Assembly: GCA_026126105.1 (NCBI GenBank)
Contig: JAHCJV010000007.1
Span: 45,912-109,911 of the forward strand
DNA length: 64,000 nucleotides
Source of the DNA: Enhydrobacter sp.
Lineage (GTDB): Bacteria; Pseudomonadota; Alphaproteobacteria; Reyranellales; Reyranellaceae
Direction: 5' to 3'
Shown here piece after piece: positions 46,297 through 55,265 of the stretch. Made by a program: the position numbers and the translations under genes. The notes beneath the pieces were generated by a model. It did not search any database and had not been told where the DNA came from. It saw only the letters and a list, made by a program, of their open reading frames with translations. Numbering within the stretch: the stretch's first letter is position 1; every line of letters begins with the position of its first letter.

Positions 46297-47433
46297 ATGC
46301 CCAGTATCCGCCGCCTCACCTTCATCGGCCTCGAATATGTCTTCGCGCTGGAAAAGGCCTACGGCATGTCGCGCGGCGGCGGCAATCGGCGACAGTGCGG
46401 TCTTGTCGAGGTCGAGACCGATCAGGGCGTGAAGGGCATCGGAGAGGCCTTTGGCAATCCGTTCGTCACGCGGGAGTACTTCCGCATGATAGAGCCGATG
46501 TTCACCGGCAGGAGCGTGTTCGACTTCGACCATATCGAAGCGCGCATCCGCAACTCGATGTACCACCTGGGCATCGGCAACCAGCTTACCGCGGCGCTGG
46601 CTGCGATCAACGTGGCGCTGTTCGATGCCATCGCGCGCGGCTTCGGCGTGCGGATCTGCGACCTGATCGGCGGTTGCGGCACGACGCGCATCCCGACCTA
46701 TGCCTCAACCGGCTTCTTCTCCGACGATCCCGACCGCCAGCTCTCGCACATGCTGGCCGAAGCGGCGGCTGAGCCTTATGCCGGCGCCAAGATAAAGATC
46801 GGCCGCGGCATCAGGAGCGACGTCGAGCGGGTGCGCCAGAGCCGCGAGGCGCTCGGTCCTGACAAGCTTCTGCTGGTCGACATCAACGGCGCCTACACGC
46901 CGGATGTGGCGCTGGAGTGCGCCCGTGCGATCGAACCGTTCGGCATCCACTGGATCGAGGAGCCGCTCCCGCCAGGCGACCTCGCCGGCTATGCCGAGCT
47001 GCGGGCGCGTTCGCCCATCCCGCTGGCGGCCGGCGAGGCGCACCACGCGGTACGAGACTTCCGTGCGCTGATCGACGGTCGTTGCATCGACATCGTGCAG
47101 CCCTCGATCCCGACCGTCGGCGGCCTGACCGAGGCCAAGCGCATCGCAACCCTCGCTCAGGCAGCCAACCTGCGGGTCGCTCCGCACGTCTGGGGCGGCG
47201 CGGTGGGGCTGGCCACGGCCCTTCACTTCATTTCGGCTTTGCCGCCTGGACCGCACACTGCGCACCCGCCGTGGCCGCAGATGCTCGAATACGACATGAG
47301 CGACAACGCTTTGCGCACCCAGCTCCTGAAGCAGCCATTCACTCTCCAGGCCGGGCACGTGCTGCTGCCCGAGGGTCCGGGGCTCGGCATCGAACTCGAT
47401 CCGGCGGCGGTCGAACGCTACCGGGTTTGCTAA
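46297..47433 (+). CDS. Enolase-superfamily enzyme (mandelate racemase/muconate lactonizing type)
   Basis: 378 residues with the canonical active site: K165-x-K167 (GAKIKIG), metal ligands D195 (LLVDINGAY), E221 (HWIEEPLPPG) and E247 (LAAGEAHHA), then QPSIPTVGGLTEA and H297 (VAPHVWGG). It should act on a carboxylate substrate by alpha-proton abstraction, such as an acid sugar or muconate-like compound; the exact substrate cannot be read. It lies 62 bp upstream of the Liv-type transporter, which may import its substrate. It is a distant relative of the gene at 7272, whose K-x-K is K-x-H. Confidence 0.9.
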   Translation: MPSIRRLTFIGLEYVFALEKAYGMSRGGGNRRQCGLVEVETDQGVKGIGEAFGNPFVTREYFRMIEPMFTGRSVFDFDHIEARIRNSMYHLGIGNQLTAALAAINVALFDAIARGFGVRICDLIGGCGTTRIPTYASTGFFSDDPDRQLSHMLAEAAAEPYAGAKIKIGRGIRSDVERVRQSREALGPDKLLLVDINGAYTPDVALECARAIEPFGIHWIEEPLPPGDLAGYAELRARSPIPLAAGEAHHAVRDFRALIDGRCIDIVQPSIPTVGGLTEAKRIATLAQAANLRVAPHVWGGAVGLATALHFISALPPGPHTAHPPWPQMLEYDMSDNALRTQLLKQPFTLQAGHVLLPEGPGLGIELDPAAVERYRVC

Positions 47434-47495
47434 ACCGCACGGCCTCGTGCCAATCTTTCGACAGCAACAATAACGCTTCATTCTGGGGAAGGCGC

Positions 47496-48755
47496 ATGAG
47501 CAAGACGACACGTCGGACGACGATGGTGGGTGCTGTGGCCCTAGCGACGGGCTTGGCGCGGCCTGCGATGGCTCAGGACGCAACGGTCAAGATCGGCATC
47601 ATCTATCCGCTGAGCGGGAACTCGGCGACCGCCGGCAACTATTCCAAGATGGCCCTCGAGGTCGGCGCTGACGTGATCAACAATGGTGACGCCGATCTCG
47701 CCAAGTTCATTCCGTTGGCCAAGGGCGGCGGCCTGCCGGGGCTGAAGAACGCCAAGATCCAGCTCGTCTTCGCCGACAACCAGGGCACGCCGGCCGCCGG
47801 GCAGAACCAGGCGCTGCGTCTGATCACCGAGGAAAAGGTGGCGGCGCTGATCGGTGCTTACCAGTCGGGCATCACGCTGACTGCCTCGGCGATCGCGGAG
47901 CGGCACGGTATCCCGTTCGTCAACGGCGAGTCTGTCGCGGCCAACCTCACCGAGCGCGGCTTCAAGTGGTTTTTCCGGGTGACTCCGGTAGCGATCGATT
48001 TCGCGCGCGCCTATTCGGCCTTCCTCAAGGAGCAGAAGGCGGCGGGTCGCAAGACCGACAACATCGCGCTGGTGCACGAAAATACCGAGTACGGTAACTC
48101 GGTCGGCAGCGTCATCATCGACCAGTTCAAGAAGGACGGCTTCAACGTCGGCACCAAGATCGCCTACTCGGCCAACTCCTCTGACGTGCAGCCGCAGGTG
48201 CTGCAGCTCAAGGAGAAGAACCCGGACGTGTTGATCTTCATCTCCTACACCTCGGATGCGATCCTCTACACCAAGACGATGAAGGAGCTGAACTGGAAGC
48301 CGGGCATCCTGATCGCCGACAATGCGGGCTTCAACGACCCGGCCTTCGTGAAGAGTCTCGGCAATGAGGTCGAAGGTCTGATCAACCGTTCGGCCTTCTC
48401 GGCGGGCAAGCCGGGCAGCGTCCCCGATCTGTTCAACAAGCTTTACGTCAAGAAGACCGGCGGCGACGGGCTTGACGACGTGTCCGTGCGCGGCCTGCAG
48501 GCCTTCATGGTACTGGCCGACGCATTGAATCGCGCCGGTTCGACGGAGCCTGCCAAGATCCAGGCGGCCCTGAAGGCCACCGACTTGCCTGCCGAGCAGA
48601 TGGTCGCGGGCTATGACGGCGTGAAGTTTGACGACAAGGGCCAGAACACCAAGGCTGCCAGCGTCGTGACGCAAATGCGTGGCGGCAAGTACGTCACCGT
48701 CGCGCCCAAGGATCGTGCCACGGCAGAGGTGATCCTGCCGTACAAGGGTTGGTGA
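47496..48755 (+). CDS. Branched-chain amino-acid-type ABC substrate-binding protein
   Basis: 419 residues, LivK/J family, binding a solute in the periplasm for the permeases downstream. The leader MSKTTRRTTMVGAVALATGL holds a twin-Arg pair (R6, R7) before a hydrophobic run and ends near MAQD, so export may be by Tat or Sec. Fold landmarks: IGIIYPLSGNSATAGNYSKM, IQLVFADNQGTPAAGQNQAL, YQSGITLTASAIAERHGIPF. The start at 47496 has GGGGAAGG upstream. The substrate may be an aromatic or acid-sugar compound and not an amino acid. Confidence 0.92.
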   Translation: MSKTTRRTTMVGAVALATGLARPAMAQDATVKIGIIYPLSGNSATAGNYSKMALEVGADVINNGDADLAKFIPLAKGGGLPGLKNAKIQLVFADNQGTPAAGQNQALRLITEEKVAALIGAYQSGITLTASAIAERHGIPFVNGESVAANLTERGFKWFFRVTPVAIDFARAYSAFLKEQKAAGRKTDNIALVHENTEYGNSVGSVIIDQFKKDGFNVGTKIAYSANSSDVQPQVLQLKEKNPDVLIFISYTSDAILYTKTMKELNWKPGILIADNAGFNDPAFVKSLGNEVEGLINRSAFSAGKPGSVPDLFNKLYVKKTGGDGLDDVSVRGLQAFMVLADALNRAGSTEPAKIQAALKATDLPAEQMVAGYDGVKFDDKGQNTKAASVVTQMRGGKYVTVAPKDRATAEVILPYKGW

Positions 48756-48787
48756 GCGGCGTCAGTACAATGTCAGCTACGCCTGCC

Positions 48788-48880
48788 GTCGTCCTCCTGA
48801 GCGTAGCGAAGGATCTCGCCGGGCGACCATACGCAGGCTGCACTGCTGGCGTGAGGTCCTTCGCTGCGCTCAGGAAGACT
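48788..48880. repeat. Dispersed palindromic repeat, copy 2, inside the Liv operon
   Basis: The left arm around CTGAGCGTAGCGAAGGATCT (48797-48816) and the right arm around GGTCCTTCGCTGCGCTCAGG (48855-48874) are inverted. They would form a hairpin in the mRNA between the binding-protein gene and the permease gene. The arms match the copy at 57221. Confidence 0.75.
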
Positions 48881-48900
48881 GAAAAAGTGAGTCACTCGGC

Positions 48901-49764
48901 GTGTCTCTGATTTTGGTGCAGGTGATCGTGTCGGGGCTGCTGCTCGGCGCGGTCTATGCTCTGTTCTCGTCAGGTCTCACCCTGATCTGGGGCATGATGA
49001 ACGTCGTGAACTTCGCGCACGGCGATTTCGTCATGCTCGGCATGTACAGCGCCGTGATGGTGTGGACGGCGCTGGGCGGCGGGCCGTTCGCCGCCGTTCC
49101 CGTGGCGGCGATGCTGATCGCGACCTTGGGCGTGCTGAGCTACTTCATGCTGGTACGCCACATCATGAAGGGCCCCATGCTGGCCCAGATCCTGGGCACG
49201 TTCGGCCTCGCGCTGTTCCTGCGCTATGCCGCCTTCTGGTACTTCGGCGCCAACTTCAAGACACTGCCGGATACTCTGGTCGGCGGCTCGTTCGTTTTCA
49301 TGGGGCTGCGCTTCGAGGGCTCGCGTGTGCTGGCGGGCGCCATGGGCCTGGGGATCACGCTGCTGCTTCACTTTATCCTGACCCGCACTGCCATCGGCAG
49401 CCGCATGCTCGCAGTGTCGGAGGACGCGACGGCGGCGCAGCTAATGGGAATCCGGCCGCAGCGCATGCAGGCGCTGGCTTGGGGCATGGCAGGTGCCGCG
49501 ACCGGCATCGCCGGCGCGCTGATCGCCAACTTCTTCTACACGTCGCCGACGGTGGGCGAGACGCTGGCGATCCTCGCGTTCGTCACCGTCTCATTTGGCG
49601 GCTTCGGCAGCGTGCTGGGCGCGCTGGTCGCGGGTCTGATCATCGGCGTCGTCGAATCGCTCTCCGCCTATCTTATCGGACCTGTCTACAAGGACGTGAT
49701 CGTCTACATCCTGTTCGTGCTGGTGCTGTGGTTCCGGCCTCAGGGATTGATGGGCAAGACGTGA
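48901..49764 (+). CDS. livH: LivH-type ABC permease
   Basis: 287 residues, GTG start. About eight membrane helices, with IVSGLLLGAVYALFSSGLTL, GMMNVVNFAHGDFVMLGMY (a hallmark of the family), SEDATAAQLMGIRPQRMQAL (the ATPase-contact loop) and FGGFGSVLGALVAGLIIGV. It forms the channel with LivM. Its stop overlaps the LivM GTG start. Confidence 0.93.
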   Translation: MSLILVQVIVSGLLLGAVYALFSSGLTLIWGMMNVVNFAHGDFVMLGMYSAVMVWTALGGGPFAAVPVAAMLIATLGVLSYFMLVRHIMKGPMLAQILGTFGLALFLRYAAFWYFGANFKTLPDTLVGGSFVFMGLRFEGSRVLAGAMGLGITLLLHFILTRTAIGSRMLAVSEDATAAQLMGIRPQRMQALAWGMAGAATGIAGALIANFFYTSPTVGETLAILAFVTVSFGGFGSVLGALVAGLIIGVVESLSAYLIGPVYKDVIVYILFVLVLWFRPQGLMGKT

Positions 49765-50714
49765 ACCGCTTCCTGATCCCGGGCGCGCTGTTGGCGTTGG
49801 CGCTGGTTTATCCGCTGCTGGTCCAGAGCCTGCCAGTCTACGAACGACTGGGCGCGCTGGTGCTGCTCGGCGCGATCGGCGCCTCGGCCTGGAACATCGT
49901 CGGCGGTTATGCGGGCCAGGTCTCGGTCGGCCACGCCGTTTTCTTCGGCTTCGGCGCCTATTCCTCGGTCGTAGTCTATACCCACCTCGGCTGGCCGCCG
50001 ATCGCCGGCGCACCGCTCGGCATGGCGCTTTCGGTGCTGCTGGCCGCGGTGATCGGGGTGCCGACGCTGCGCCTTTCGGGCCATTATTTCAGCATGGCGA
50101 CGATCGCTGTCGGCGAGCTGGTGAGAGTGCTGTCATCGACCAGCGAGTTCCTGGGTGGCGCGCAGGGGCTGGGCGGTCCGGCAATTCCCCGGACGGTGTT
50201 CGACCTCTCGTTCCTCTCCGCCATGCCGTTCTACTACATATTCCTCGTCGTGCTTTCGCTCCTGCTATTGCTGACCTGGATTATCGAGCGCGGCCGCATG
50301 GGCTTCTATCTGCGCGCCATCAAGGACAGCGAACGGGCGGCACGGTCGCTCGGCGTCTCGGCCGGCCGCTACAAGCTCTATGCCTACATGCTGAGCGGCG
50401 CGTTCGCGGCGCTGGCGGGCTCCCTCTATCTCTGCATGTTCGGTTTTGTCGATCCGGACTCCGGCTTCGGCATCCTCATCTCGGTCAAGATGGTGGTAAT
50501 GGCCGCATTGGGTGGCGCTGGTCAGCTGTTCGGGCCGCTGGTCGGCGCACTGATCCTGGTGCCGCTCGAGGAGCTGTCCAACAGCCTGCTTGGCGGACAG
50601 GGCGCCGGCCTCACCTTCGTGGTCTACGGCGCGATCATCGTGATCATCGCCCGCTTCCTGCCGAGCGGACTGCTGTCGCTGCTCAATCGCCGCAAGGTGA
50701 ACCGTGTTGATTGA
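49761..50714 (+). CDS. livM: LivM-type ABC permease
   Basis: 317 residues, GTG start at 49761 overlapping the LivH stop. Membrane permease with ASAWNIVGGYAGQVSVGHAV, GVPTLRLSGHYFSMATIAVG, the cytoplasmic coupling loop YLRAIKDSERAARSLGVSAG and MVVMAALGGAGQLFGPLVGA. It overlaps the LivG start by 11 bp. Confidence 0.93.
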   Translation: MNRFLIPGALLALALVYPLLVQSLPVYERLGALVLLGAIGASAWNIVGGYAGQVSVGHAVFFGFGAYSSVVVYTHLGWPPIAGAPLGMALSVLLAAVIGVPTLRLSGHYFSMATIAVGELVRVLSSTSEFLGGAQGLGGPAIPRTVFDLSFLSAMPFYYIFLVVLSLLLLLTWIIERGRMGFYLRAIKDSERAARSLGVSAGRYKLYAYMLSGAFAALAGSLYLCMFGFVDPDSGFGILISVKMVVMAALGGAGQLFGPLVGALILVPLEELSNSLLGGQGAGLTFVVYGAIIVIIARFLPSGLLSLLNRRKVNRVD

Positions 50715-51429
50715 CGCAAGAAACGTCGTCAAGGCATTCGGCGCCTTCAAGGCGGTCGACGACGCTTCCGTATCGGTCGAGGAAGGCGACATCCTCGGCC
50801 TGATCGGGCCCAACGGCGCGGGGAAGTCGACCTTCTTCAACTGCCTTACGGGCGACCTTCCCGTAACGTCCGGCACCGTCTCCTTTGCCGGCGCCGACGT
50901 CACACGCCTTCCGCCCGAGGCGCGCGCGGCACTCGGGCTCGCCCGCACTTTTCAGGTCCCGCTTACCTTTGAATCCATGTCGGTTCTCGACAACGCCATG
51001 ATCGGCGCCTTGCTGCGTCATCCCCAGGCGCGCGACGCACGCGCGAAGGCGCGCGAGGTGCTGGAACGGGTCGGCCTCGGCCCTCTGATCGATACGCCCG
51101 CTCGGAGCCTCGGCACGCCCGGCCGCAAGCGGCTGGAGATCGCCCGTGCGCTAGCCTCCGAGCCCAAGGCCTTGCTGCTCGACGAGGCCATGGCCGGGCT
51201 GACGCCGACCGAGGTGCGCGACGCCATCGAGTTGGTGAAGCGCGTCCATGGCGGCGGCATTACCATCGTGATCGTCGAGCACATCATGGAGGTGATCGTT
51301 TCCCTTGCTAGTCGCGTGGTGGTGTTCCATCAGGGCCGCGAGATCGCCCGCGGCACGCCGCGCGAGGTCACCAGCGACCCCGCGGTGATCGAGGCCTATC
51401 TCGGCCGCCGCAAGGTACGGCACGCATGA
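50704..51429 (+). CDS. livG: LivG-type ABC ATPase
   Basis: 241 residues, GTG start. Walker A GPNGAGKSTFFN, the family segment LGLARTFQVPLTFESMSVLD, a divergent signature SLGTPGRKRLEIARAL (in place of LSYGQQRRLEIARAL), Walker B ALLLDEAMAGLTPTEV and the H-loop VIVEHIMEVI. The altered signature GTPGR at the LSGGQ position is worth noting; pairing with LivF could still give one good site. Confidence 0.9.
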   Translation: MLIDARNVVKAFGAFKAVDDASVSVEEGDILGLIGPNGAGKSTFFNCLTGDLPVTSGTVSFAGADVTRLPPEARAALGLARTFQVPLTFESMSVLDNAMIGALLRHPQARDARAKAREVLERVGLGPLIDTPARSLGTPGRKRLEIARALASEPKALLLDEAMAGLTPTEVRDAIELVKRVHGGGITIVIVEHIMEVIVSLASRVVVFHQGREIARGTPREVTSDPAVIEAYLGRRKVRHA

Positions 51430-52142
51430 CCGTGCTGCTCAAGATCGAGCATCTCGAGGTCAAGTACGGCGATCTGATCGGTGTGGCCGACGTCTCGCTC
51501 GAAGTGCCCAAAGGTTCTGTCGTGGCCCTGCTCGGCTCCAACGGCGCGGGCAAGACCACGACACTCAACGCCATCGCCGGCATCGCCGCGGTGTCGAAGG
51601 GCAGTGTCACCTTCAGCGGCGAAAACATCGCCGGCCAGCCGGCTTATGCGATCGTGCGCAAAGGGCTGGCGCTGTCACCCGAAGGCTGGCGGTTGTTCAC
51701 CCAGCAGAGCGTCGAGAACAACCTGATGCTGGGCGCCACGCCGCTCGGCGACCGGGGCCGCATCCCGCGGCTGCTCGAACGCGTCTACGCCGTCTTTCCA
51801 CGGCTCGCTGAGCGACGCCTGCAGCGCGCCGGCACGATGTCCGGCGGCGAGCGCCAGATGCTGGCGGTCGGCCGGGCGCTGATGAGCGAGCCGCAGCTGC
51901 TGCTGCTCGACGAGCCGAGCCTGGGCCTTGCACCCGCGATCGTCGACACGATGTACGATAGCTTCGCCGCGCTCCACAAAGAGGGTCTGACAATCCTGCT
52001 CGCCGAGCAGTCGGTCGACCTGGCGCTCGAGGCCGCCGAATATGCATACGTGCTACAGGTCGGCCGTACAGTGCTCGAAGGACCGGCGCAGACGATGGCC
52101 GATAACCCCGACGTGCAGCGGATTTATCTCGGCATGGAATGA
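51426..52142 (+). CDS. livF: LivF-type ABC ATPase
   Basis: 238 residues. Walker A GSNGAGKTTTLNAIAG, family segments GLALSPEGWRLFTQQSVENN and LPRLAERRLQRAGTMSGGER, the signature MSGGERQMLAVGRALM, Walker B LLLDEPSLGLAPAIVDTM and the H-loop LLAEQSVDLALEAAEYAYVL. It overlaps LivG by 4 bp and is the last gene of the operon. Confidence 0.93.
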   Translation: MTVLLKIEHLEVKYGDLIGVADVSLEVPKGSVVALLGSNGAGKTTTLNAIAGIAAVSKGSVTFSGENIAGQPAYAIVRKGLALSPEGWRLFTQQSVENNLMLGATPLGDRGRIPRLLERVYAVFPRLAERRLQRAGTMSGGERQMLAVGRALMSEPQLLLLDEPSLGLAPAIVDTMYDSFAALHKEGLTILLAEQSVDLALEAAEYAYVLQVGRTVLEGPAQTMADNPDVQRIYLGME

Positions 52143-52204
52143 TTGCGGCGCGAAGGGGGACACTCGCCGAAGGCATCGGGCACCGGGTAGCTCATGCGCA
52201 CTTG

Positions 52205-52870
52205 CTAGAATCGCAGTGTGACTCCGATGGTGGCTGAGCGCGTTCCGACCGGGTCGAGAAGGGCGCCGACTAACAGGTCGAAGTCGGAGGCGCCCTGTCC
52301 GGGGGTGTAGCACAAGCCGATCCGGCTTCCGGTTACCCTGGGGTTGCGGCCGAAGGCTTCGACCATCAGTACGAAATCGCTGAAGAACGTGGCCTCGAAC
52401 TGGACTCCGCAGGAAGCGGCATGCGGATTGTGAACGGAGTCGAGATAGCTCCAGCGGTATTGAAAGTTGAAGCGGACGGTAACGAGCGCCAGGATCTGGT
52501 CCAGCGCGAATTCACAACTCTTGAGTTCACCGCCGCGTTGAGGCCGAGCACGAGCCCGAGATTCGTCGTGTCCGCCGAGCGAAAGTTCACTTTTATCTAC
52601 GGCCCTAACAGCGGCGCACCCGACCGATACTGATAATGGGCGTAGGCCGTACCCATCTCCAGCCACGGCATTTTGAGTGCCGTGCAAGCGAGCGCGACGC
52701 TGCCGTAGCCGTCGCCATGCAGGAACACCGTTGTCCAGAGTTCTAGCTAGGCGGCAGGTGCCAGGAGTCTCGACTTCGAAATCGTCGACGACATGTGCAG
52801 TACCGGCAGCGCGCACGAAATACAGCGGCACGGCAAGGAAGGTGACGAGAAGGGCAGGAAGACGTATCAA
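52205..52870 (-). pseudogene. Frame-broken outer-membrane beta-barrel gene
   Basis: The frame begins with a signal-like MIRLPALLVTFLAVPLYFVRA and ends with a normal barrel terminus (DLLVGALLDPVGTRSATIGV then TLRF, a terminal aromatic). The middle is wrong in this frame, but in another frame it reads LWTTVFLHGDGYGSVALACT, MPWLEMGTAYAHYQYRSGA and VNFRSADTTNLGLVLGLNAA, a familiar barrel sequence interrupted by a stop. So at least two frame changes split one porin-like gene. The start TTG is at 52870. It is a decayed gene. Confidence 0.75.
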
Positions 52871-52923
52871 AGGGCGCGACGATGGTGCCCTTCATGAACG
52901 ACAAGAAAGTCATTCGTGTTGCA

Positions 52924-53853
52924 CTAGCGCATCAAAGCCCGCACATGCGCTGTCGTCGCCTCGGCCAGGGCGTCGAGGTCGTACCCGCCCTCCAGCGCCG
53001 AAACCAGCCGGCCGTTGGCATGGCGCTTGGCGATCGCCCGCAGCTCCGCGGTAATCCAGGCGAAATCCTCAGTTTCGAGATTGAGCTGGGCCAGCGGGTC
53101 AACTTTGTGGCCGTCGAAACCGGCAGAGACGATCACCAACTCCGGCGTGAAGCGATCGAGCTGCGGCAGGATGATGTCGCCCCAGGCTTGTCGGAACTGG
53201 GCGCTGCCGCTATTGGGCCGCAGCGGAACGTTGGCGACGTTGTGTTCAACGCCCCGTTCGCGGGCATGGCCGGTGCCGGGGTAAAGTGGATACTGGTGGG
53301 TCGAGCCATAGAACAGCGACGGGTCGGGTTCGACCACCGCTTGGGTGCCTTGCCCGTGATGAACGTCGAAATCGAGGATCGCGACCTTCTCGATGCCGTG
53401 CCTCGCCTGGGCATGGCGCGCGCCGATTGCGACATTGTTGAACAGGCAGAAGCCGCCGGGCACGTCCGGCGTTGCGTGATGCCCGGGCGGGCGGATGGCG
53501 GCGAAGACCGTGTCGACTTTTCCGCCCATCACGGCATCGACGCCGGCGACGACCGCGCCGGCGGCGCGCAAGGCGGCGTCGATGCTGCCGCTGCTCATGA
53601 TCGTGTCGCCGTCAATCATGGCGTACTCGCCCGGCACCGGCTTGGCGCCGATCATGGCCTGCACGTAATTCTCTGGATGGACCCGAAGGAGCTGCTCGCG
53701 GGTTGCCGCCGGCGCCTCGGCGCGCGCGAGGCCGGCGAATGCCTCGTTGTCGAGCGCGGCCAGCACCGCGCGCAGGCGATCGGGCCGTTCGGGATGATGG
53801 GGCCCCGGCTCGTGGCCGAGGCAGGCGGGATGGGTGAGCAGGAGAGTCGACAT
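52924..53853 (-). CDS. Histone-deacetylase-family amidohydrolase (AcuC/HdaH-like)
   Basis: 309 residues. Zinc amidohydrolase of the arginase/deacetylase fold. Catalytic features: AIRPPGHHATPDVPGGFCLF (the HH pair), NNVAIGARHA, ILDFDVHHGQGTQAV (zinc ligands D and H), SAGFDGHKVDPLAQL (zinc Asp) and ALEGGYDLDALAEA with the transition-state aromatic Tyr. It probably deacetylates acetyl-lysine on proteins or acetylated small amines. All active-site residues are kept. It is divergent from the threonine-synthase-like gene. Confidence 0.92.
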   Translation of the reverse strand: MSTLLLTHPACLGHEPGPHHPERPDRLRAVLAALDNEAFAGLARAEAPAATREQLLRVHPENYVQAMIGAKPVPGEYAMIDGDTIMSSGSIDAALRAAGAVVAGVDAVMGGKVDTVFAAIRPPGHHATPDVPGGFCLFNNVAIGARHAQARHGIEKVAILDFDVHHGQGTQAVVEPDPSLFYGSTHQYPLYPGTGHARERGVEHNVANVPLRPNSGSAQFRQAWGDIILPQLDRFTPELVIVSAGFDGHKVDPLAQLNLETEDFAWITAELRAIAKRHANGRLVSALEGGYDLDALAEATTAHVRALMR

Positions 53854-54011
53854 GTCAGTTCACCGTTGCGGGAGATGTTGGCCAGCGGCGACAGGGTCGC
53901 ACGGGCACTCGGAGGTTTTTCTGCTTCTGCGCGCAGCCATCTTAGGCCGCAGCGTACAGCGAAGCATCTGCGGTTGACGCCTGTGCAGCGGAAAGCCAAC
54001 GTGTCGCCAAC

Positions 54012-55265
54012 ATGCCTGTTCCCAGTGCGCTTGCGTGCGTCCGCTGCCGTGCCCGTTTTCCTGTAGACCATTTTGCCCAGGACTGCCCCGCCTGCCGGGC
54101 TCGTGGCGCACCCTCCAACCTTGATGTGCTTTACGACACTGTTCCTGGTACCGGAACGGATCGCGAGTCCATACGGCGCGACCGCCGCTCGATGTGGCGC
54201 TGGGAGGGTTTCCTCCATGCCTTGGCCGCCGAGGCGGTAACTCTGGGCGAGGGCAACACGCCGCTCCTGCCGGCGCCGTCGCTCGGCCTCGGCGATGTCT
54301 GGATCAAGGACGAATCGCGAAATCCGACCTGGTCGTTCAAGGATCGGCTGGGCTCCGGGGCGGTCACCATGGCGAAGCGCTTCGGCGCCAAGGTCGTCGT
54401 CTCGAGTTCCTCGGGCAATGCGGGAGCCGCCGCAGCGGCTTACGCTGCCAAGGCGGGACTGCCGTGTGTGGTGTTCACGGTCACGAGCTCGGCCGGCCCG
54501 CTGGTCCTGCAGATGCGGGCCTATGGCGCGATGCTGGTCAAGGTCATCGACAGGATGGATCGCTGGCGGCTGCAAACGCTCGGCGTGCGTGAGCTCGGCT
54601 GGTATCCGACCTCGCCGTTCTTCGGGCCGGTGGTCGGCAGCAATCCCTATGGCATGGAAGGCTACAAGACCATCGCCTACGAGGTCGCCGAGGCCTTCGA
54701 CTGGCAGCCGCCCGACTGGTGTGTGCTGCCGGTGTGCTATGGCGATGCGCTATATGGCATGTGGAAGGGGTTCGAGGAGCTGAAGGCGCTGGGCTGGATC
54801 GACCGCACGCCGCGTTTCGTCGCCGCCGAAGTCTCCGGCTCGCTTGTCGCCGCGATGGAAGGCGGCGACGCCATGCCGCCCGAATCGCCGCGCAATGCCC
54901 CTTCGATCGCGACGTCGATCGGGGCGCTGCAGGGCACCGTCCAGGGCCTCGACGTGCTGCGCCGGTCGAATGGCGCTGCCGTGACGGTCGGCGACGACGA
55001 GCTGCGCCGCTGGGTGCTCACACTGGCTGCAAAGGAAGGCCTCTGGCCGGAAGCCTCGTCCGCCGCGCCGTTTGCCGCGATCGAGCGGCTGCGGGCGCAG
55101 GGCACGATCAAGCCGCACGAGCGCTGCGTGGCGTTGATGACGGCGGCGGGCATGAAGGATCCGGGACCGATCGAGCAGGCGCTGCCCGAGCCGCCGATCG
55201 TCCAAGGCGGTCTCCCCGAGCTGATGGACGCTTTAAAGAACAGCTATGGATTCACCGATGGCTGA
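54012..55265 (+). CDS. Threonine-synthase-like PLP enzyme
   Basis: 417 residues, fold type II PLP lyase. An N-terminal zinc-ribbon-like CVRCRARF...CPACRARG (about 9-31) precedes the core: LGEGNTPLLPAPSLGLGDVW, ESRNPTWSFKDRLGS (Schiff-base Lys in SFKDR), VVSSSSGNAGAAAAAYAAKA (phosphate loop), and ALMTAAGMKDPG. It could be a cysteate- or threonine-synthase-like paralogue; no hom/thrB neighbours support a threonine role. It leads into the LLM oxidoreductase genes and overlaps the first by 8 bp. Confidence 0.85.
   Translation: MPVPSALACVRCRARFPVDHFAQDCPACRARGAPSNLDVLYDTVPGTGTDRESIRRDRRSMWRWEGFLHALAAEAVTLGEGNTPLLPAPSLGLGDVWIKDESRNPTWSFKDRLGSGAVTMAKRFGAKVVVSSSSGNAGAAAAAYAAKAGLPCVVFTVTSSAGPLVLQMRAYGAMLVKVIDRMDRWRLQTLGVRELGWYPTSPFFGPVVGSNPYGMEGYKTIAYEVAEAFDWQPPDWCVLPVCYGDALYGMWKGFEELKALGWIDRTPRFVAAEVSGSLVAAMEGGDAMPPESPRNAPSIATSIGALQGTVQGLDVLRRSNGAAVTVGDDELRRWVLTLAAKEGLWPEASSAAPFAAIERLRAQGTIKPHERCVALMTAAGMKDPGPIEQALPEPPIVQGGLPELMDALKNSYGFTDG

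Noticed and set aside
52882..54066. 394-codon plus-strand frame over the deacetylase gene
   Set aside because: The minus strand holds all active-site residues of the deacetylase family.
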